The translations under genes and the position numbers were made by a program. This document shows positions 1 to 10,171 of a stretch of 64,000 nt of DNA, piece after piece. The notes beneath the pieces are model-generated. The model did no database searches. It was given only the letters and a program-made list of their open reading frames with translations, and had not been told where the DNA came from. Every line of letters begins with the position of its first letter. The first letter of the stretch is position 1. The stretch is taken from contig NZ_JHXQ01000019.1 of assembly GCF_000621665.1 (NCBI RefSeq), positions 22,901 to 86,900 on the forward strand, written 5' to 3'. The DNA comes from Allorhizobium undicola ORS 992 = ATCC 700741. GTDB taxonomy: Bacteria > Pseudomonadota > Alphaproteobacteria > Rhizobiales > Rhizobiaceae.

Positions 1-1215
1 GCCGGAGCGCTTCGACATCTTGACCGGCTCGCCATCGCGGTAAAGCTTGACGAGCTGGCAAAGAAGCACGGTAAGCCTGGACTTGCCTTCCGACACAGCC
101 CGCGCCACCGCCTCCAGCCGCTTGACATAACCGCCATGATCGGCACCCAGCACATAGATCATCTGCTCGAAGCCGCGATCGAACTTGTCCTTGAAATAGG
201 CCACGTCGGCGGCAAAATAGGTGTAGCTGCCATCCGACTTGATGAGCGGGCGGTCAATATCGTCACCCACTTCGGTCGAGCGGAACAGGGTCTGTTCGCG
301 GTCTTCCCAATCCTCCGGCAATTGTCCCTTCGGCGGCGGCAACGTGCCACGATAGACATGGCCCTTGAAGGTCAGGTCGTTGATTGCGGTGCGGATCGGC
401 GCGCCGCCATTGGCATGAAGCTGACGCTCGGAATAGAACAGGTCGTGATGCACGTTGAGTGCGGCAAGATCAGCTCTGATCATTTCCATCATCGCGGCGA
501 TGGCGCGATCCTTGACGATCGCCATCCACTCTTCTTCCGGCATGTTGTGCAGGCGCACGCCGAATTCCTGCGCCAGCGCCTCGCCCACCGGCTTCAGATA
601 ATCGCCCGGATAAAGGCCTGCGGGAATTTCGCCAACGCTTTCGCCCAGCGCTTCGCGGTAGCGGATGAACACCGAACGCGCCAGCACGTCGATCTGCGAG
701 CCGGCATCGTTGATGTAATATTCCTTGGTGACGCCGAAGCCTGCAAAGCCCAGCAGATTGGCCAGCGCATCGCCAACCACCGCGCCACGGCAATGGCCCA
801 CATGCATGGGGCCGGTGGGATTGGCCGAAACATATTCCACATTGACCTTGCGACCCGCACCAAGCGGCGAGCGGCCGAAATCCGTGCCGTCAACGACCAT
901 GGAAGAGAGAAGGCGCTGCCAATAGGCCGTGGAAAGGCGGATGTTCAAAAAGCCCGGCCCGGCAACGGAAACCTCGGCAATATCGGCGTCCTGCTTCAGC
1001 GCCGCGCCCAGAAGCTCGGCCAGCGCACGCGGATTGGTGCCCAGCGGCTTGGCCAGCACCATGGCGGCATTGGTGGCTGCATCGCCGTGGCTGGCATCAC
1101 GCGGGGGCTCGACGACAATCCTGTCAAACGTGATCTCGCTTCGCTTTTCCTTCACCAGGTCAAGGGTTTCGAGGGCGTTTTTGATTCGATTTTCGAAATC
1201 GGCAAACAGGTTCAT
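1..1215 (-). CDS. argS: Arginyl-tRNA synthetase (3' part outside window)
   Basis: Class I aminoacyl-tRNA synthetase that charges tRNA-Arg with arginine in the cytoplasm. Translating the minus strand from the ATG at 1215 gives [18 protein letters not shown], then the class I HIGH-type signature within [18 protein letters not shown] and, near the window edge, the KMSKR motif (PVKMSKRS). About 405 residues are visible; the family is about 580 long, so the C-terminal third with the anticodon-binding DALR domain lies beyond position 1. No frame break is seen. The gene follows dgt in the same direction with a gap of about 60 bp, so the two are probably cotranscribed. Identity is secure from the motifs. 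Confidence 0.95.
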   Translation of the reverse strand, partial: MNLFADFENRIKNALETLDLVKEKRSEITFDRIVVEPPRDASHGDAATNAAMVLAKPLGTNPRALAELLGAALKQDADIAEVSVAGPGFLNIRLSTAYWQRLLSSMVVDGTDFGRSPLGAGRKVNVEYVSANPTGPMHVGHCRGAVVGDALANLLGFAGFGVTKEYYINDAGSQIDVLARSVFIRYREALGESVGEIPAGLYPGDYLKPVGEALAQEFGVRLHNMPEEEWMAIVKDRAIAAMMEMIRADLAALNVHHDLFYSERQLHANGGAPIRTAINDLTFKGHVYRGTLPPPKGQLPEDWEDREQTLFRSTEVGDDIDRPLIKSDGSYTYFAADVAYFKDKFDRGFEQMIYVLGADHGGYVKRLEAVARAVSEGKSRLTVLLCQLVKLYRDGEPVKMSKRSG

Positions 1216-1277
1216 CGGATCGATCCAGACATGTGAGACAGGCGCGGCACTAACAGGCCGCGCATTTGGCCCGCTGC

Positions 1278-2495
1278 CTAGCGCAAATCGGGAGTATGGT
1301 CAAACAGCTGGCGATGCACACGTTCGGCATAGGTATCCGTCATGCCGGCGAGATAATCGCCCACATGCCGCGCCTTGGCGGGCGTTTCCAGCCCTTCGAT
1401 GTGCTCCACCCAATAGTGGCTCTTCATCAGCTTCGGCTCTTCCATATAGGCGTTGAACAGGTCGGTCACGATCTTGGCGGCAGCCGCCCGGATGCGCATG
1501 ATCTCCGGATGCCGGTAGATTTTGGAAAACAGCAGCTTCTTGATCTGCCTGTCCGTCTCGGCCATGGCATTGGAGAAGGTAATGACGGTTTCGCCCGCCT
1601 GACGGATGTCATCGCAAGACATGGGCTTGATGCGCTGAAGCCGCTCCTGGGCCACGGCAATCACATCCTCGACCATACGGGTGATCTGGCGGCGCATGAT
1701 TTCATGCGTGAACCGGTCGTCGTCAAGGCGCGGATATTTATCGCGCACTTCCTGCATCAACCCCGCCAGAAACGGCACCTCCTCCAGCATGTCGAAGCTG
1801 AGATAGCCGGAGCGGATACCGTCATCTATGTCATGGGTATTATAGGCAATGTCGTCGGCAACGGCGGCGGCCTGCGCCTCAAGGCTTGCATGGCTGGCCA
1901 GATCGAGATCCTGAAGGCCGCAATATTCAACGATGGGCAACGGCACGGGGCCGCGTGTGCCCTCGCCTGCCGCCGTCATCAGCGGGCCATTGTGTTTCAC
2001 CAGACCTTCCAGTGTTTCCCAGCACAGGTTCAGCCCGTCGAACTCCGCATAGCGCCGCTCCAGCTTGGTGACGATGCGCAGCGACTGGGCATTGTGATCG
2101 AAGCCGCCATAGGGTTTCAACACTTCATCCAGCGCATCTTCGCCGGTATGGCCAAAGGGTGTGTGGCCAAAATCATGCACCAGTGCCACGCCTTCAGCCA
2201 GATCCTCGTCTATGCGAAAGGCGCGGGCGAGTGCGCGGGCAATCTGCGCCACCTCTATCGTATGCGTCAGCCGCGTCCGGTAATGATCGCCATCCGGCCC
2301 GATGAAGACCTGCGTCTTGTGCTTGAGCCGGCGAAAGGCAGTGGTATGGACGATGCGATCCCGGTCTCGCTGGAATTCCGAGCGTGTGAGGCTGGAGGTT
2401 TCCGGATAAAGCCGGCCCCGGCTGGTCCAGGGGTCCGCCGCAAAAACCGCTCTTTCACCAAAACCGAAGCCCAGTGCATTTCTATCAATCGTCAT
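1278..2495 (-). CDS. dgt: Deoxyguanosinetriphosphate triphosphohydrolase-like protein (HD domain)
   Basis: 405-residue HD-superfamily dNTP triphosphohydrolase of the dGTPase-like type 2 family, which cleaves dNTPs to nucleoside and triphosphate. The metal-binding set is visible: H in [17 protein letters not shown] (about residue 77), then the HD pair in [20 protein letters not shown] (about residue 107), and a later D in [18 protein letters not shown] (about residue 215). The N-terminus carries the family's [20 protein letters not shown] segment. It lies upstream of argS on the same strand and is divergent from erpA. Physiological substrate preference cannot be read from sequence. Confidence 0.9.
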   Translation of the reverse strand: MTIDRNALGFGFGERAVFAADPWTSRGRLYPETSSLTRSEFQRDRDRIVHTTAFRRLKHKTQVFIGPDGDHYRTRLTHTIEVAQIARALARAFRIDEDLAEGVALVHDFGHTPFGHTGEDALDEVLKPYGGFDHNAQSLRIVTKLERRYAEFDGLNLCWETLEGLVKHNGPLMTAAGEGTRGPVPLPIVEYCGLQDLDLASHASLEAQAAAVADDIAYNTHDIDDGIRSGYLSFDMLEEVPFLAGLMQEVRDKYPRLDDDRFTHEIMRRQITRMVEDVIAVAQERLQRIKPMSCDDIRQAGETVITFSNAMAETDRQIKKLLFSKIYRHPEIMRIRAAAAKIVTDLFNAYMEEPKLMKSHYWVEHIEGLETPAKARHVGDYLAGMTDTYAERVHRQLFDHTPDLR

Positions 2496-2681
2496 GCCGT
2501 TCCATTCCTGCCATTGACGCTTTCCAGCAGCGTTTATACCTATAGCACCGCCGGGGCCTATCGGGATTTATATCGGTGGAAGCACCGCTTTGGATGACAT
2601 CCGTGTAAAAATGCATGATAATCCGGCTTATCTTTCGAGTTTTTCGGTTTCTGCGGGCCTTGAACCCGTATGGAGGCAAAT

Positions 2682-3014
2682 ATGACGAATCAGAGTGTAA
2701 CGCTCTCCGCACAGGCTGCAAAACGCATCAACAAGATCGTTTCCACTGAGGCGGGAAAACAGGCGCTCAGAATTTCCGTGGAAGGCGGCGGCTGTTCCGG
2801 CTTTTCCTACAAGTTCGATCTCGACGGCGCACCGCAGGACGATGACATCGTGATCGAGCGGGATGGCGCAAGGCTGATCATCGACCCCGTATCGCTGGTT
2901 TACATGGAAGGCTCGGAAGTCGATTTCGTGGACAATCTTCTGGGTCAGTCCTTCCAGATCAAAAATCCCAACGCTGTCGCCAGTTGCGGCTGCGGCACCA
3001 GCTTCTCGGTGTGA
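2682..3014 (+). CDS. erpA: Iron-sulfur cluster insertion protein ErpA (A-type carrier)
   Basis: 110-residue A-type Fe-S carrier of the HesB/IscA/SufA family, which passes Fe-S clusters to apo-proteins. The three conserved cysteines are present: one in GGGCSGFSY and two in the C-terminal CGCGTSF. I chose the ATG at 2682 because a GGAGG box lies 6 bases upstream; the in-frame ATG at 2670 overlaps that box. The gene is divergent from dgt and followed by xthA on the same strand after about 90 bp. The ErpA rather than IscA/SufA name is by general resemblance and isolated location (no suf or isc genes nearby). Confidence 0.88.
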   Translation: MTNQSVTLSAQAAKRINKIVSTEAGKQALRISVEGGGCSGFSYKFDLDGAPQDDDIVIERDGARLIIDPVSLVYMEGSEVDFVDNLLGQSFQIKNPNAVASCGCGTSFSV

Positions 3015-3107
3015 CCGGAAAACCGGGTACAAATCGGCTGGAACCCCTCTTCATTCCATGGCAGGCCATCCTGACGGCCAGATGCGCCATGACCTCCGGA
3101 GCAGAGC

Positions 3108-3893
3108 ATGAAAATCGCCACCTGGAACATCAACGGCGTCAAGGCGCGCATCGCCAATCTCTGCCAATGGCTGGAAAGCTCCGCCCCGGATATAGCCTGC
3201 CTTCAGGAGATCAAATCCGTGGACGAGGGCTTCCCCCGCATGGAGATAGAGGCGCTTGGCTATCATGTTGAAACCCATGGACAAAAGGGGTTTAACGGCG
3301 TGGCGCTTCTGTCAAAAATGCGGCCCGATGAAGTGCATCGCGGGCTTCCTGGCGACGACGCGGATGAACAGGCCCGCTTCATCGAGGGTGTTTTTTCCGT
3401 CGAGGGCGGCGTCTTGCGCGTCTGCTCTCTTTACCTGCCGAACGGCAATCCGGCGGACGACCCGGTGAAATACCCCTACAAGCTGGCCTGGATGGAACGG
3501 CTGCGGCGCTATGCCGAACAGAGGCTCGCGCTTGAAGAGCCCTTGATTCTGGCGGGCGATTACAATGTCATTCCCGAGCCGCATGATTGCCACGACCCGA
3601 AAGTGTGGGAAGGCGATGCGCTTTTCCTGCCCACCACGCGCGCGGCCTTCCGCAGGCTTGAAAATCTGGGCTTCACCGATGCCGTCCGCGCCACGAGTGA
3701 TGCGGTAAAACACTATTCCTTCTGGGATTATCAGGCAGGCGCCTTCCAGAAAAACAACGGCATCCGCATCGATCACCTCCTGCTTTCGCCGGAAGCCGCG
3801 GACCGCCTCGTCTCAACCGATATTGAAAAACATGTGCGGAGCTGGGAAAAGCCCTCGGACCACGTTCCGGTCATCGGACATTTCAATTTCTGA
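3108..3893 (+). CDS. xthA: Exodeoxyribonuclease III
   Basis: 261-residue AP endonuclease and 3'-5' exonuclease of the endonuclease/exonuclease/phosphatase fold, acting in base excision repair. Family motifs occur in order: KIATWNINGVKARI (N-terminus), CLQEIKS (metal-binding Glu), GDYNVIPEPHDCHDP (catalytic Asp-Asn pair), and the C-terminal SDHVPVIG (catalytic His). Length is normal. The start ATG follows a CGGAG box. It follows erpA directly on the same strand. Confidence 0.93.
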   Translation: MKIATWNINGVKARIANLCQWLESSAPDIACLQEIKSVDEGFPRMEIEALGYHVETHGQKGFNGVALLSKMRPDEVHRGLPGDDADEQARFIEGVFSVEGGVLRVCSLYLPNGNPADDPVKYPYKLAWMERLRRYAEQRLALEEPLILAGDYNVIPEPHDCHDPKVWEGDALFLPTTRAAFRRLENLGFTDAVRATSDAVKHYSFWDYQAGAFQKNNGIRIDHLLLSPEAADRLVSTDIEKHVRSWEKPSDHVPVIGHFNF

Positions 3894-4001
3894 CGGCTGG
3901 GCCTGAAACCCTTTTACGCCAATATTCGAAAAAGCGGTCGCATACTCACCGTCAGGAAATCGGCCACAAATACTGCGGCCCTTCCCAAGGGCTGCCGGGC
4001 G

Positions 4002-4820
4002 TTATTCCGGCTGCTGCTGTACTTGGGCCACGAGCGCCACGGCAGTCCTGCGCTCCTTTTCGTCGGAAAGCGAGAAGGCGCGCTCCTGAAGGTCCTGTAT
4101 CCAGCCGCAATCCTTCGGCGGGCATTTGTCGATGGCCGCCGTCATGAAGGCCAGGCCACGCGCCGCCTGCCCTTCTTCGAAAATGACGTTTCCAAACAGC
4201 GCCATGGCGCCAGCATGGCCGTTCTTGCGCGCCAGATTCAGCCATTTCTTGGCCTGCTGCACGTTTTTCTTGCCGCCCTCACCCGTCAGCAGCATTTTCG
4301 CCAGCTCAAACTGGGCCTCGGCAAAACCAAAGGTGGAAGCCGCCTGGAAATAGAGCTGACGCGCCTGTGCAAGATCGACAGCCACCGGACTGCCGGGAAT
4401 ACCTTCGTGATAGTAATTGGCCAGAGAGGTCAGGGCGTTGACGAAATAGACCGTATCTTCCGAACCCGGTTCGACACCCTGATTGGCGATTTCCGAATAG
4501 ATCTTGAAGGCCTCGTAATCGTTTTTCACCACGCCATCGCCATCGGCATACATATTGGCCAGCGCCCAGCGCGAGCCGGTATGACCTTTTTCTGCCGCAT
4601 AGCGATAGGCTTCAACGGCATCCTCGGTCTTGCCGTTCTTCTGGGCGTTGAAGCCGAATTTGAAAAGATCGAAAGGACCGGATTCCTTGCTCAGCCCGGA
4701 TTTCAGATCGAAAGCCCGTACCATGGACGGATAAGCCCCCATGCCCAGCAGCAGGGAGAAGAAGAGCGCTACCGAAATCCGCCAGTCAGGTCTCACAATG
4801 GCACCGTTATACTTGAACAT
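4002..4820 (-). CDS. exoR: ExoR-like periplasmic regulator with Sel1 repeats
   Basis: About 272 residues: a signal peptide (RISVALFFSLLLGMGAYPSM, cut near MVRA|FDLK) followed by Sel1/TPR-like repeats, for example EAYRYAAEKGHTGSRWALAN, ARQLYFQAASTFGFAEAQFE and KKWLNLARKNGHAGAMALFG. The mature N-terminus FDLKSGLSKESGPFDLFKFG is characteristic of ExoR, the periplasmic protein that in Sinorhizobium and Agrobacterium holds the sensor ExoS in check. The Brucella counterpart of ExoS/ChvI is BvrS/BvrR, so a role in envelope and virulence control is an inference. I chose the Met at 4820 because the upstream extension has no signal-like or conserved sequence and this length is close to the 268 residues known for S. 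meliloti. Confidence 0.85.
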   Translation of the reverse strand: MFKYNGAIVRPDWRISVALFFSLLLGMGAYPSMVRAFDLKSGLSKESGPFDLFKFGFNAQKNGKTEDAVEAYRYAAEKGHTGSRWALANMYADGDGVVKNDYEAFKIYSEIANQGVEPGSEDTVYFVNALTSLANYYHEGIPGSPVAVDLAQARQLYFQAASTFGFAEAQFELAKMLLTGEGGKKNVQQAKKWLNLARKNGHAGAMALFGNVIFEEGQAARGLAFMTAAIDKCPPKDCGWIQDLQERAFSLSDEKERRTAVALVAQVQQQPE

Positions 4821-5414
4821 ACCCACAACCAGAGACCTTTCCACGCGAACGCGGAGCAAACTGTAAAAGCTCCAAAAGCATAGCATATGCTTTCGAAACC
4901 GGTTTCCCGCCTGAAGCCCCCGTCAGGCTGAAGTTCACCACCGCATTTGTCCATGACACATTTTGCATGATGAATGTACGCGGCCTTTCGGGCAATACTG
5001 GGACAGCGAGCACAACCGGCAGATCGGGAAAGAAACCCCTCGTCGCGTTTCGGAAAAACGCTGCAAAGGTCATTGAATATCTTCCCTTATTTCTCACCTG
5101 ATCCCGCATCCGGCGCCCCATCTCCAGCGCCGGAAAACAAGAGGTCTCCCTGCGCGTAAAAAGAGTTGCTCCGCCTTTGTGGCGGGATTCGGACAAAATG
5201 GCCATTCCCAATGCGGCACATGAACTATGACTCTTCCGTTGCGAAAAAGACACAGGCTGATCAGTCACTTTCTGGCGGTTATTCTTGGGGTTTGGGTAAA
5301 TCACAAGTAAAGAAGGGCGTTTTGACACCAGAAAGCCAGAGCCGTGCCTATGAACCTGCGTCCACCAGCACGGCCCCAACCGCTTGTTTCAAACTCTTTG
5401 CTGAGCCAGGGTCT
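4821..5414. other. Intergenic region between exoR and the FadL-type porin
   Basis: About 590 bases without a convincing gene. A minus-strand open frame covers most of it, but its translation has no signal peptide, domain or good ribosome site. The region should hold the exoR promoter and the porin's 3' end. I see no clear terminator. Confidence 0.5.
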
Positions 5415-6569
5415 TCAGAACTTGATCTGATAGGAACCCGCCACGGCATAGGCCCAATCGCCGCCAGCCGTCGCATCGAAAGAGGCACCCTTGGAATAGC
5501 TCTGGCTGCCCGAGGTCAGGTAGCTCACACCGGCGCCGATCCGAAGGTCGCCGGGTCCGAGCTTGATCTGGGCGCCAACCGCCAGCGTCCAGGTATCGGT
5601 CATGATGTCGGCGCCGTTGCCCACACCCTTGTCCCAGGTCACGTTGACGGTGCCGGCCACGCGGTCGTTGAACTTGTGCGCTACGCCCGCCTGAATGGTC
5701 CAGCCGTCCTTCCAGAAATAATCATCCTGCTGATCGCCAATACCGGTAATGTTGTAGTTCAGCGTCTGGAGAACGCTCCAGTCGGTCCACTTCACCGAAC
5801 CATAAGCCAGCCAGCCCGGCGCAATACCGCTTTGCAGGCTGAGCTTCAAAGTCTGCGGAAGCGTTCCTGTTCCATAGGCCGAAACGGGCGAGCTTCCCAG
5901 AAGTGCCGCCAGAGCGCCCGGCGTGAAATCGCCATCGGCCTCCTGCTTGACTTGCGAACGATACATCAACTGCGCGCGCATCGCATATTCGGGAATGTCG
6001 TAGCCTACCCCCAAACGATAGCCTGCCGCAGCACTGTCTTCGAGATGCAGCGTGCCGTAATAGGATTCCGCCGTGTAGTCGAAGTCCTGAACGAAACCGC
6101 CACCGATGAGGTAAAGTTTACCGGGGCCAACCTGGAAATTCACGGCACAGGTGCCGCCATATTCGTTGGTGATGAAGTGCTTCTTGGTGTAATAGTTCAC
6201 GCTGCCGTCCGCAGCGCCGGAAATCTGGTCAGCCAGCTGTGCGGCGGCACCGTAATCAGACGAGGCGCCGAAGGGCTGGGTATAAGTGAAGGCGCAACCC
6301 AGCGCGCTGGAAATCTGTACCTTCGCGGCAACGCTGGGGATCCAGTAGCTATCCGAAAACGTGCCATCGGTTGATTTCGCGCCACGAATTGTATCGAATT
6401 TCCGCTCCGGAGATACGAAAACCGCCCCCGCCCGGGCATTCACCGTACCATCTTCAAAAAGAATATCCGTATCGGCTTCGCCGCGCGAAAAACCGCCCGC
6501 CTGCGCCTGAACCGTGAAGGCTGCCACCCCCAGAAGCGCCGCGATGCCCATCTTGAACTCTGAACGCAT
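5415..6569 (-). CDS. OmpP1/FadL-family outer membrane protein
   Basis: About 384 residues with a signal peptide (MGIAALLGVAAFTVQAQA|GGFSRG) and the typical FadL/OmpP1 opening GGFSRGEADTDILFEDG, followed by many alternating amphipathic strands and a C-terminal outer-membrane signature ending in Phe (YAVAGSYQIKF). Members are beta-barrels that move long-chain fatty acids or other hydrophobic compounds across the outer membrane. The start at 6569 has AGCGGGGAATAAC before the ATG; a longer in-frame start 24 bases upstream exists but lies before this site. It stands alone between exoR and valS. The substrate is not known. Confidence 0.88.
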   Translation of the reverse strand: MRSEFKMGIAALLGVAAFTVQAQAGGFSRGEADTDILFEDGTVNARAGAVFVSPERKFDTIRGAKSTDGTFSDSYWIPSVAAKVQISSALGCAFTYTQPFGASSDYGAAAQLADQISGAADGSVNYYTKKHFITNEYGGTCAVNFQVGPGKLYLIGGGFVQDFDYTAESYYGTLHLEDSAAAGYRLGVGYDIPEYAMRAQLMYRSQVKQEADGDFTPGALAALLGSSPVSAYGTGTLPQTLKLSLQSGIAPGWLAYGSVKWTDWSVLQTLNYNITGIGDQQDDYFWKDGWTIQAGVAHKFNDRVAGTVNVTWDKGVGNGADIMTDTWTLAVGAQIKLGPGDLRIGAGVSYLTSGSQSYSKGASFDATAGGDWAYAVAGSYQIKF

Positions 6570-6919
6570 GTTATTCCCCGCTCTCCAAATCACTCTGAGG
6601 TCAGTCTATAATCGAGTTTTGAAAAAACAAACTCTCGCCACAAAAGCGGCGCGAGTCGGCCTTCATTGCAAATTTACGTAGCGTTTTCGAACGACACCCC
6701 TGTGATGGCAAGGGAAAAATCGTTTGTTCCAAAACATAACGAAAACACATCGCTTTTTAGATTATTTTTTCACAGCAGCATAAGACCGTGGCACCCTTGC
6801 AACAGCGGAAATTTTACGCACAAGGAAGATAAAAGCTGTGAAAACAGGCAAATTCATTGAAAGAACGAGCCTTTCAGGCGGGTTTTTATCGCAGCGCAAA
6901 AAAGGCCCCGGCAATTTCC
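6570..6919. other. Intergenic region upstream of the porin
   Basis: About 350 bases, richer in A and T than the flanks (6660-6800 especially). It would carry the porin promoter. No gene or clear operator is seen. Confidence 0.4.
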
Positions 6920-6950
6920 AAAAAAAACGCGCGGAGCAAGACCCCACGCG
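6920..6950 (-). terminator. Rho-independent terminator of valS
   Basis: On the minus strand a GC-rich hairpin (CGCG...CGCG arms, positions 6928-6950) is followed by a run of eight T. It lies about 65 bases after the valS stop. Confidence 0.75.
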
Positions 6951-7013
6951 CCAGAAATAAATTTGCTCAATTTGTTGCAGCGCACACCGCAGGCGTGCGC
7001 CACCGGCAGAAGG

Positions 7014-9857
7014 TCAACCGGCTTCCGCCACGCGGCTGAGCGCGAGCTTGAGCGAGGCAAGCTGCACCTCCAGCTCGGCCTGCCGCTCGCGTTCGGCGGC
7101 CACGACCTCGGGATTGGCATTGGCCACGAATTTCTCGTTGCCAAGCTTGGCGGCGATACGGCCCATTTCCTGTTCGGCCTTCGACACGGCCTTTTCAAGC
7201 CGCGCCTTTTCCGCCGCCACATCGATAAGAGCGCCCAGCGGCAGGCAGGCCGTTGCCTCGCCCACCACGATTTGCGCCGCCCCCTTGGGCGCTTCCGCCG
7301 CAAGGCTGATGCTTTCGACACGGGCCAGCCGCTTGATGGCAGCCTCATGACGGCCCAGCCGATCCTCGGTGACGGCGTTTGCCGCCACCACGATCAGCGG
7401 CGCGACAGCGCCTGGCGGCACATTCATCTCCGCACGCGCCGAGCGGATGCCCGAAACGATGTCCACCAGCCAGTTGATGTCGGCGGCAGCCGTAGCATCG
7501 GCAAAATCTGGAGCCGGCCAATCGGCATGGCACAGCAGGGTATCGCGGCTTTTGCCCTCGCCCGCCGTATGTGCGTAAAGCTCCTCCGTCATATATGGCA
7601 TGAAGGGGTGAAGGAGCTTGTAGGTTTCTTCCAGCACGTAAGCAGCACAAGCCTGCGCCTCTGCCTTGGCGGCTGCGTCTTCACCGGCAAAAACCGGCTT
7701 CAGCAGTTCGAGATACCAATCGCAGAACTGGTTCCAGACAAAACGATAGAGCGAGGCTGCCGCATCGTTGAAACGGAAATGCTCGACCGCTTCGGTCACT
7801 TCCCGTCCGGTGCGTGTCAATTCGGTCAGGATCCAGCGGTTAACCGCCAGCGTGCTTGCCTCCGGCCGGAAGGCGGGATCGAGCTTTGCGCCGTTCATTT
7901 CGGCAAAGCGCGTCGCATTCCACAACTTGGTGCCGAAATTGCGATAACCGGCAATGCGCGCTGGATCGAGCTTCACGTCACGCCCTTGCGCGGCCATGAT
8001 TGCAAGCGTGAAGCGCAGTGCATCCGCGCCATATTCATCGATCAATTGCAGGGGATCGATGACATTGCCCTTGGACTTCGACATTTTCTGGCCGTTCTTG
8101 TCCCGCACCAGCGCGTGAACGTAGACGGTTTCAAAGGGCTCGACCGGGGTGCCGTTCTCATCCTTCATGAAATGCAGGCCCATCATCATCATCCGGGCAA
8201 CCCAGAAGAAGATGATGTCGAAGCCCGTCACCAGAACATTGGTGGGGTAATAGCGGGCCAGTTCCGGCGCCTTGTCCGGCCAGCCCAAAGTGGAAAACGG
8301 CCAGAGCGCGGAAGAGAACCAGGTATCCAGCACATCTTCGTCGCGGGTGAGGATTTCACCGGGCGCAAAGTTTTCCAGCTTTTCCTGCACCCAGGCCTTC
8401 CAGGGGCCCTCATGGGCAAGATAATGCTGAACGGCGGCATCCAGCGCCTCTTCCTCGGTTTTCTCCACGAAAACCTGTCCGTCCGGGCCGTACCAGGCGG
8501 GAATCTGATGCCCCCACCAGAGCTGGCGGGAAACGCACCAGGGCTGAATGTTTTCCATCCAGTCGTAATAGGTCTTTTCCCAGTTCTTCGGCACGAATTT
8601 CGTGCGGCCTTCCCGCACGGATGCCAGCGCAGGTTCGGCCAGCGTCTTTGCATCCACATACCATTGTTCCGTCAGGCGCGGCTCGATCGGCACGCCGCCA
8701 CGGTCGCCATGCGGCACCATGTGCTTGTGCGGCACGATCTTATCGACAAGCCCTTCGGCTTCGAGAATCTCGACAATCTTCTTGCGGGCCGCAAAACGTT
8801 CCAGCCCCTGCAATTGCGCCCAGACCATTTCCTGTTCGCGGCTGGGTGCCAGCCCTTCAAGAAACTCGTCATTATCGGTGATGGTAACAGTGCCGTCGAT
8901 ATTGAGGATATTGACCATGCGCAGGCCGGTGCGCTTGCCAACCTCGAAATCGTTGAAATCATGCGCGGGCGTCATTTTGACAGCGCCGGTCCCGGCCGTC
9001 GGATCGGCATAGTCATCTGCAACGATCGGAATACGGCGTCCGACCAGCGGCAGCACGACATGCTTGCCGATGATCGAGGCATAGCGCTCGTCCTGCGGGT
9101 TTACCGCCACGCCGGTATCGCCAAGCAGCGTTTCCGGCCGGGTGGTGGCAACCACGAGATAGTCGCGGCTTTCCCACTCCGTCGGTTTACCTTCCTCGTC
9201 AAAGGCCACCGGATGAGAATAGGTCACGCCCTCTTCCAGCGGATAGCGAAGATGCCAGAGATTGCCATTGATCTCGTGCTGCTCGACCTCCAGATCGGAA
9301 ATGGCCGTCAGCAGCTTCGGATCCCAGTTGACGAGCCGCTTGTCCTTGTAGATCAGGCCCTGCTTGTAGAGCGTGACGAAAACTTCCAGAACGGCCTTGG
9401 AAAGCCCCTCATCCATGGTGAAGCGTTCGCGTGACCAGTCACAGGAGGCGCCGAGGCGCTTCAACTGGTTGAAAATCATGCCACCGGATTCGGCCTTCCA
9501 CTCCCACACCTTTTCGACAAAGGCATCGCGGCCCATGTCGCGACGGCCGGGAAGCTTGCGCTCGGCCAATTGCCGTTCAACCACCATCTGCGTGGCAATA
9601 CCCGCATGGTCCATGCCCGGCTGCCACAACACATCCTTGCCGCGCATCCGCTCGAAACGCACCATGATGTCCTGAAGCGTATTGTTGAGCGCGTGCCCCA
9701 TATGCAGCGAGCCGGTTACATTCGGCGGCGGGATCACGATGGTGAACGTCTCCGCACCCGGCTTGGCATTGGCACCGGCACGGAAGGCATTCGCCTCATC
9801 CCAGGCCTTGGCGATCTTTGGTTCGACGGAAGCGGAATCGTAGGTCTTCTCGAGCAT
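7014..9857 (-). CDS. valS: Valyl-tRNA synthetase
   Basis: 947-residue class I synthetase that charges tRNA-Val, with an editing domain. HIGH signature: PPPNVTGSLHMGHALNNTL (about residue 43). KMSKS signature: GQKMSKSKGNVIDPLQ (about residue 570). The C-terminal part ends in a valyl-specific coiled-coil arm (VAAEKARLEKAVSKAEQEMG onward). I chose MLEKTYDS at 9857, which matches the usual alphaproteobacterial start; a Met five codons upstream at 9872 is also possible. The gene appears monocistronic, with its own terminator downstream. The long plus-strand open frame opposite it is a composition shadow. Confidence 0.96.
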   Translation of the reverse strand: MLEKTYDSASVEPKIAKAWDEANAFRAGANAKPGAETFTIVIPPPNVTGSLHMGHALNNTLQDIMVRFERMRGKDVLWQPGMDHAGIATQMVVERQLAERKLPGRRDMGRDAFVEKVWEWKAESGGMIFNQLKRLGASCDWSRERFTMDEGLSKAVLEVFVTLYKQGLIYKDKRLVNWDPKLLTAISDLEVEQHEINGNLWHLRYPLEEGVTYSHPVAFDEEGKPTEWESRDYLVVATTRPETLLGDTGVAVNPQDERYASIIGKHVVLPLVGRRIPIVADDYADPTAGTGAVKMTPAHDFNDFEVGKRTGLRMVNILNIDGTVTITDNDEFLEGLAPSREQEMVWAQLQGLERFAARKKIVEILEAEGLVDKIVPHKHMVPHGDRGGVPIEPRLTEQWYVDAKTLAEPALASVREGRTKFVPKNWEKTYYDWMENIQPWCVSRQLWWGHQIPAWYGPDGQVFVEKTEEEALDAAVQHYLAHEGPWKAWVQEKLENFAPGEILTRDEDVLDTWFSSALWPFSTLGWPDKAPELARYYPTNVLVTGFDIIFFWVARMMMMGLHFMKDENGTPVEPFETVYVHALVRDKNGQKMSKSKGNVIDPLQLIDEYGADALRFTLAIMAAQGRDVKLDPARIAGYRNFGTKLWNATRFAEMNGAKLDPAFRPEASTLAVNRWILTELTRTGREVTEAVEHFRFNDAAASLYRFVWNQFCDWYLELLKPVFAGEDAAAKAEAQACAAYVLEETYKLLHPFMPYMTEELYAHTAGEGKSRDTLLCHADWPAPDFADATAAADINWLVDIVSGIRSARAEMNVPPGAVAPLIVVAANAVTEDRLGRHEAAIKRLARVESISLAAEAPKGAAQIVVGEATACLPLGALIDVAAEKARLEKAVSKAEQEMGRIAAKLGNEKFVANANPEVVAAERERQAELEVQLASLKLALSRVAEAG

Positions 9858-10075
9858 TTTCTTGCCAGACATTTGTGGAAATCAGCGTTGTGTAAAGCGG
9901 ACCCGTCCGGCAGAGTCAAGGATAATACCGAGGCGCGATGAAGCCGATACCGCCCCGCCCTGAAGGGAATTCGATTCTCTCAATCAGCTCAGGGAGTTGA
10001 GGCCGCAGAGCTGATCCCTTCAGATGGCTAATTGTGAGCTTTCAGGAGGTTGTCCATTCGGAGCAGATTTAGGAG

Positions 10076-10171
10076 ACCGGAGTGAAACGACGATCGGCAA
10101 GATTATGCTTCAAAAAGAAAAGGTTAAAGCGCTGATCTCATTCAATCAGATCGGCGCTTTAATACTCTAAC
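10076..10171. repeat. Palindromic repeat, family 3, copy 1 (overlaps popZ stop codon)
   Basis: About 96 bases shared with the copy at 60336-60442: ACCGGAGTGAAACGACGATC, then GATTATGCTTCAAAAAG, then a palindrome built on GCGCTGATCT/AGATCGGCGC. The left hairpin half present in the other copy is missing here. The right end (CTCTAAC) overlaps the TAG stop codon of popZ. Confidence 0.75.

Noticed and set aside
4807..5379. Minus-strand frame upstream of exoR
   Set aside because: No ribosome site, no domain, overlaps the exoR start; treated as intergenic.
6963..9434. Long plus-strand open frame opposite valS
   Set aside because: High-GC codon shadow of valS; the translation is His/Arg/Gly-rich without domains.
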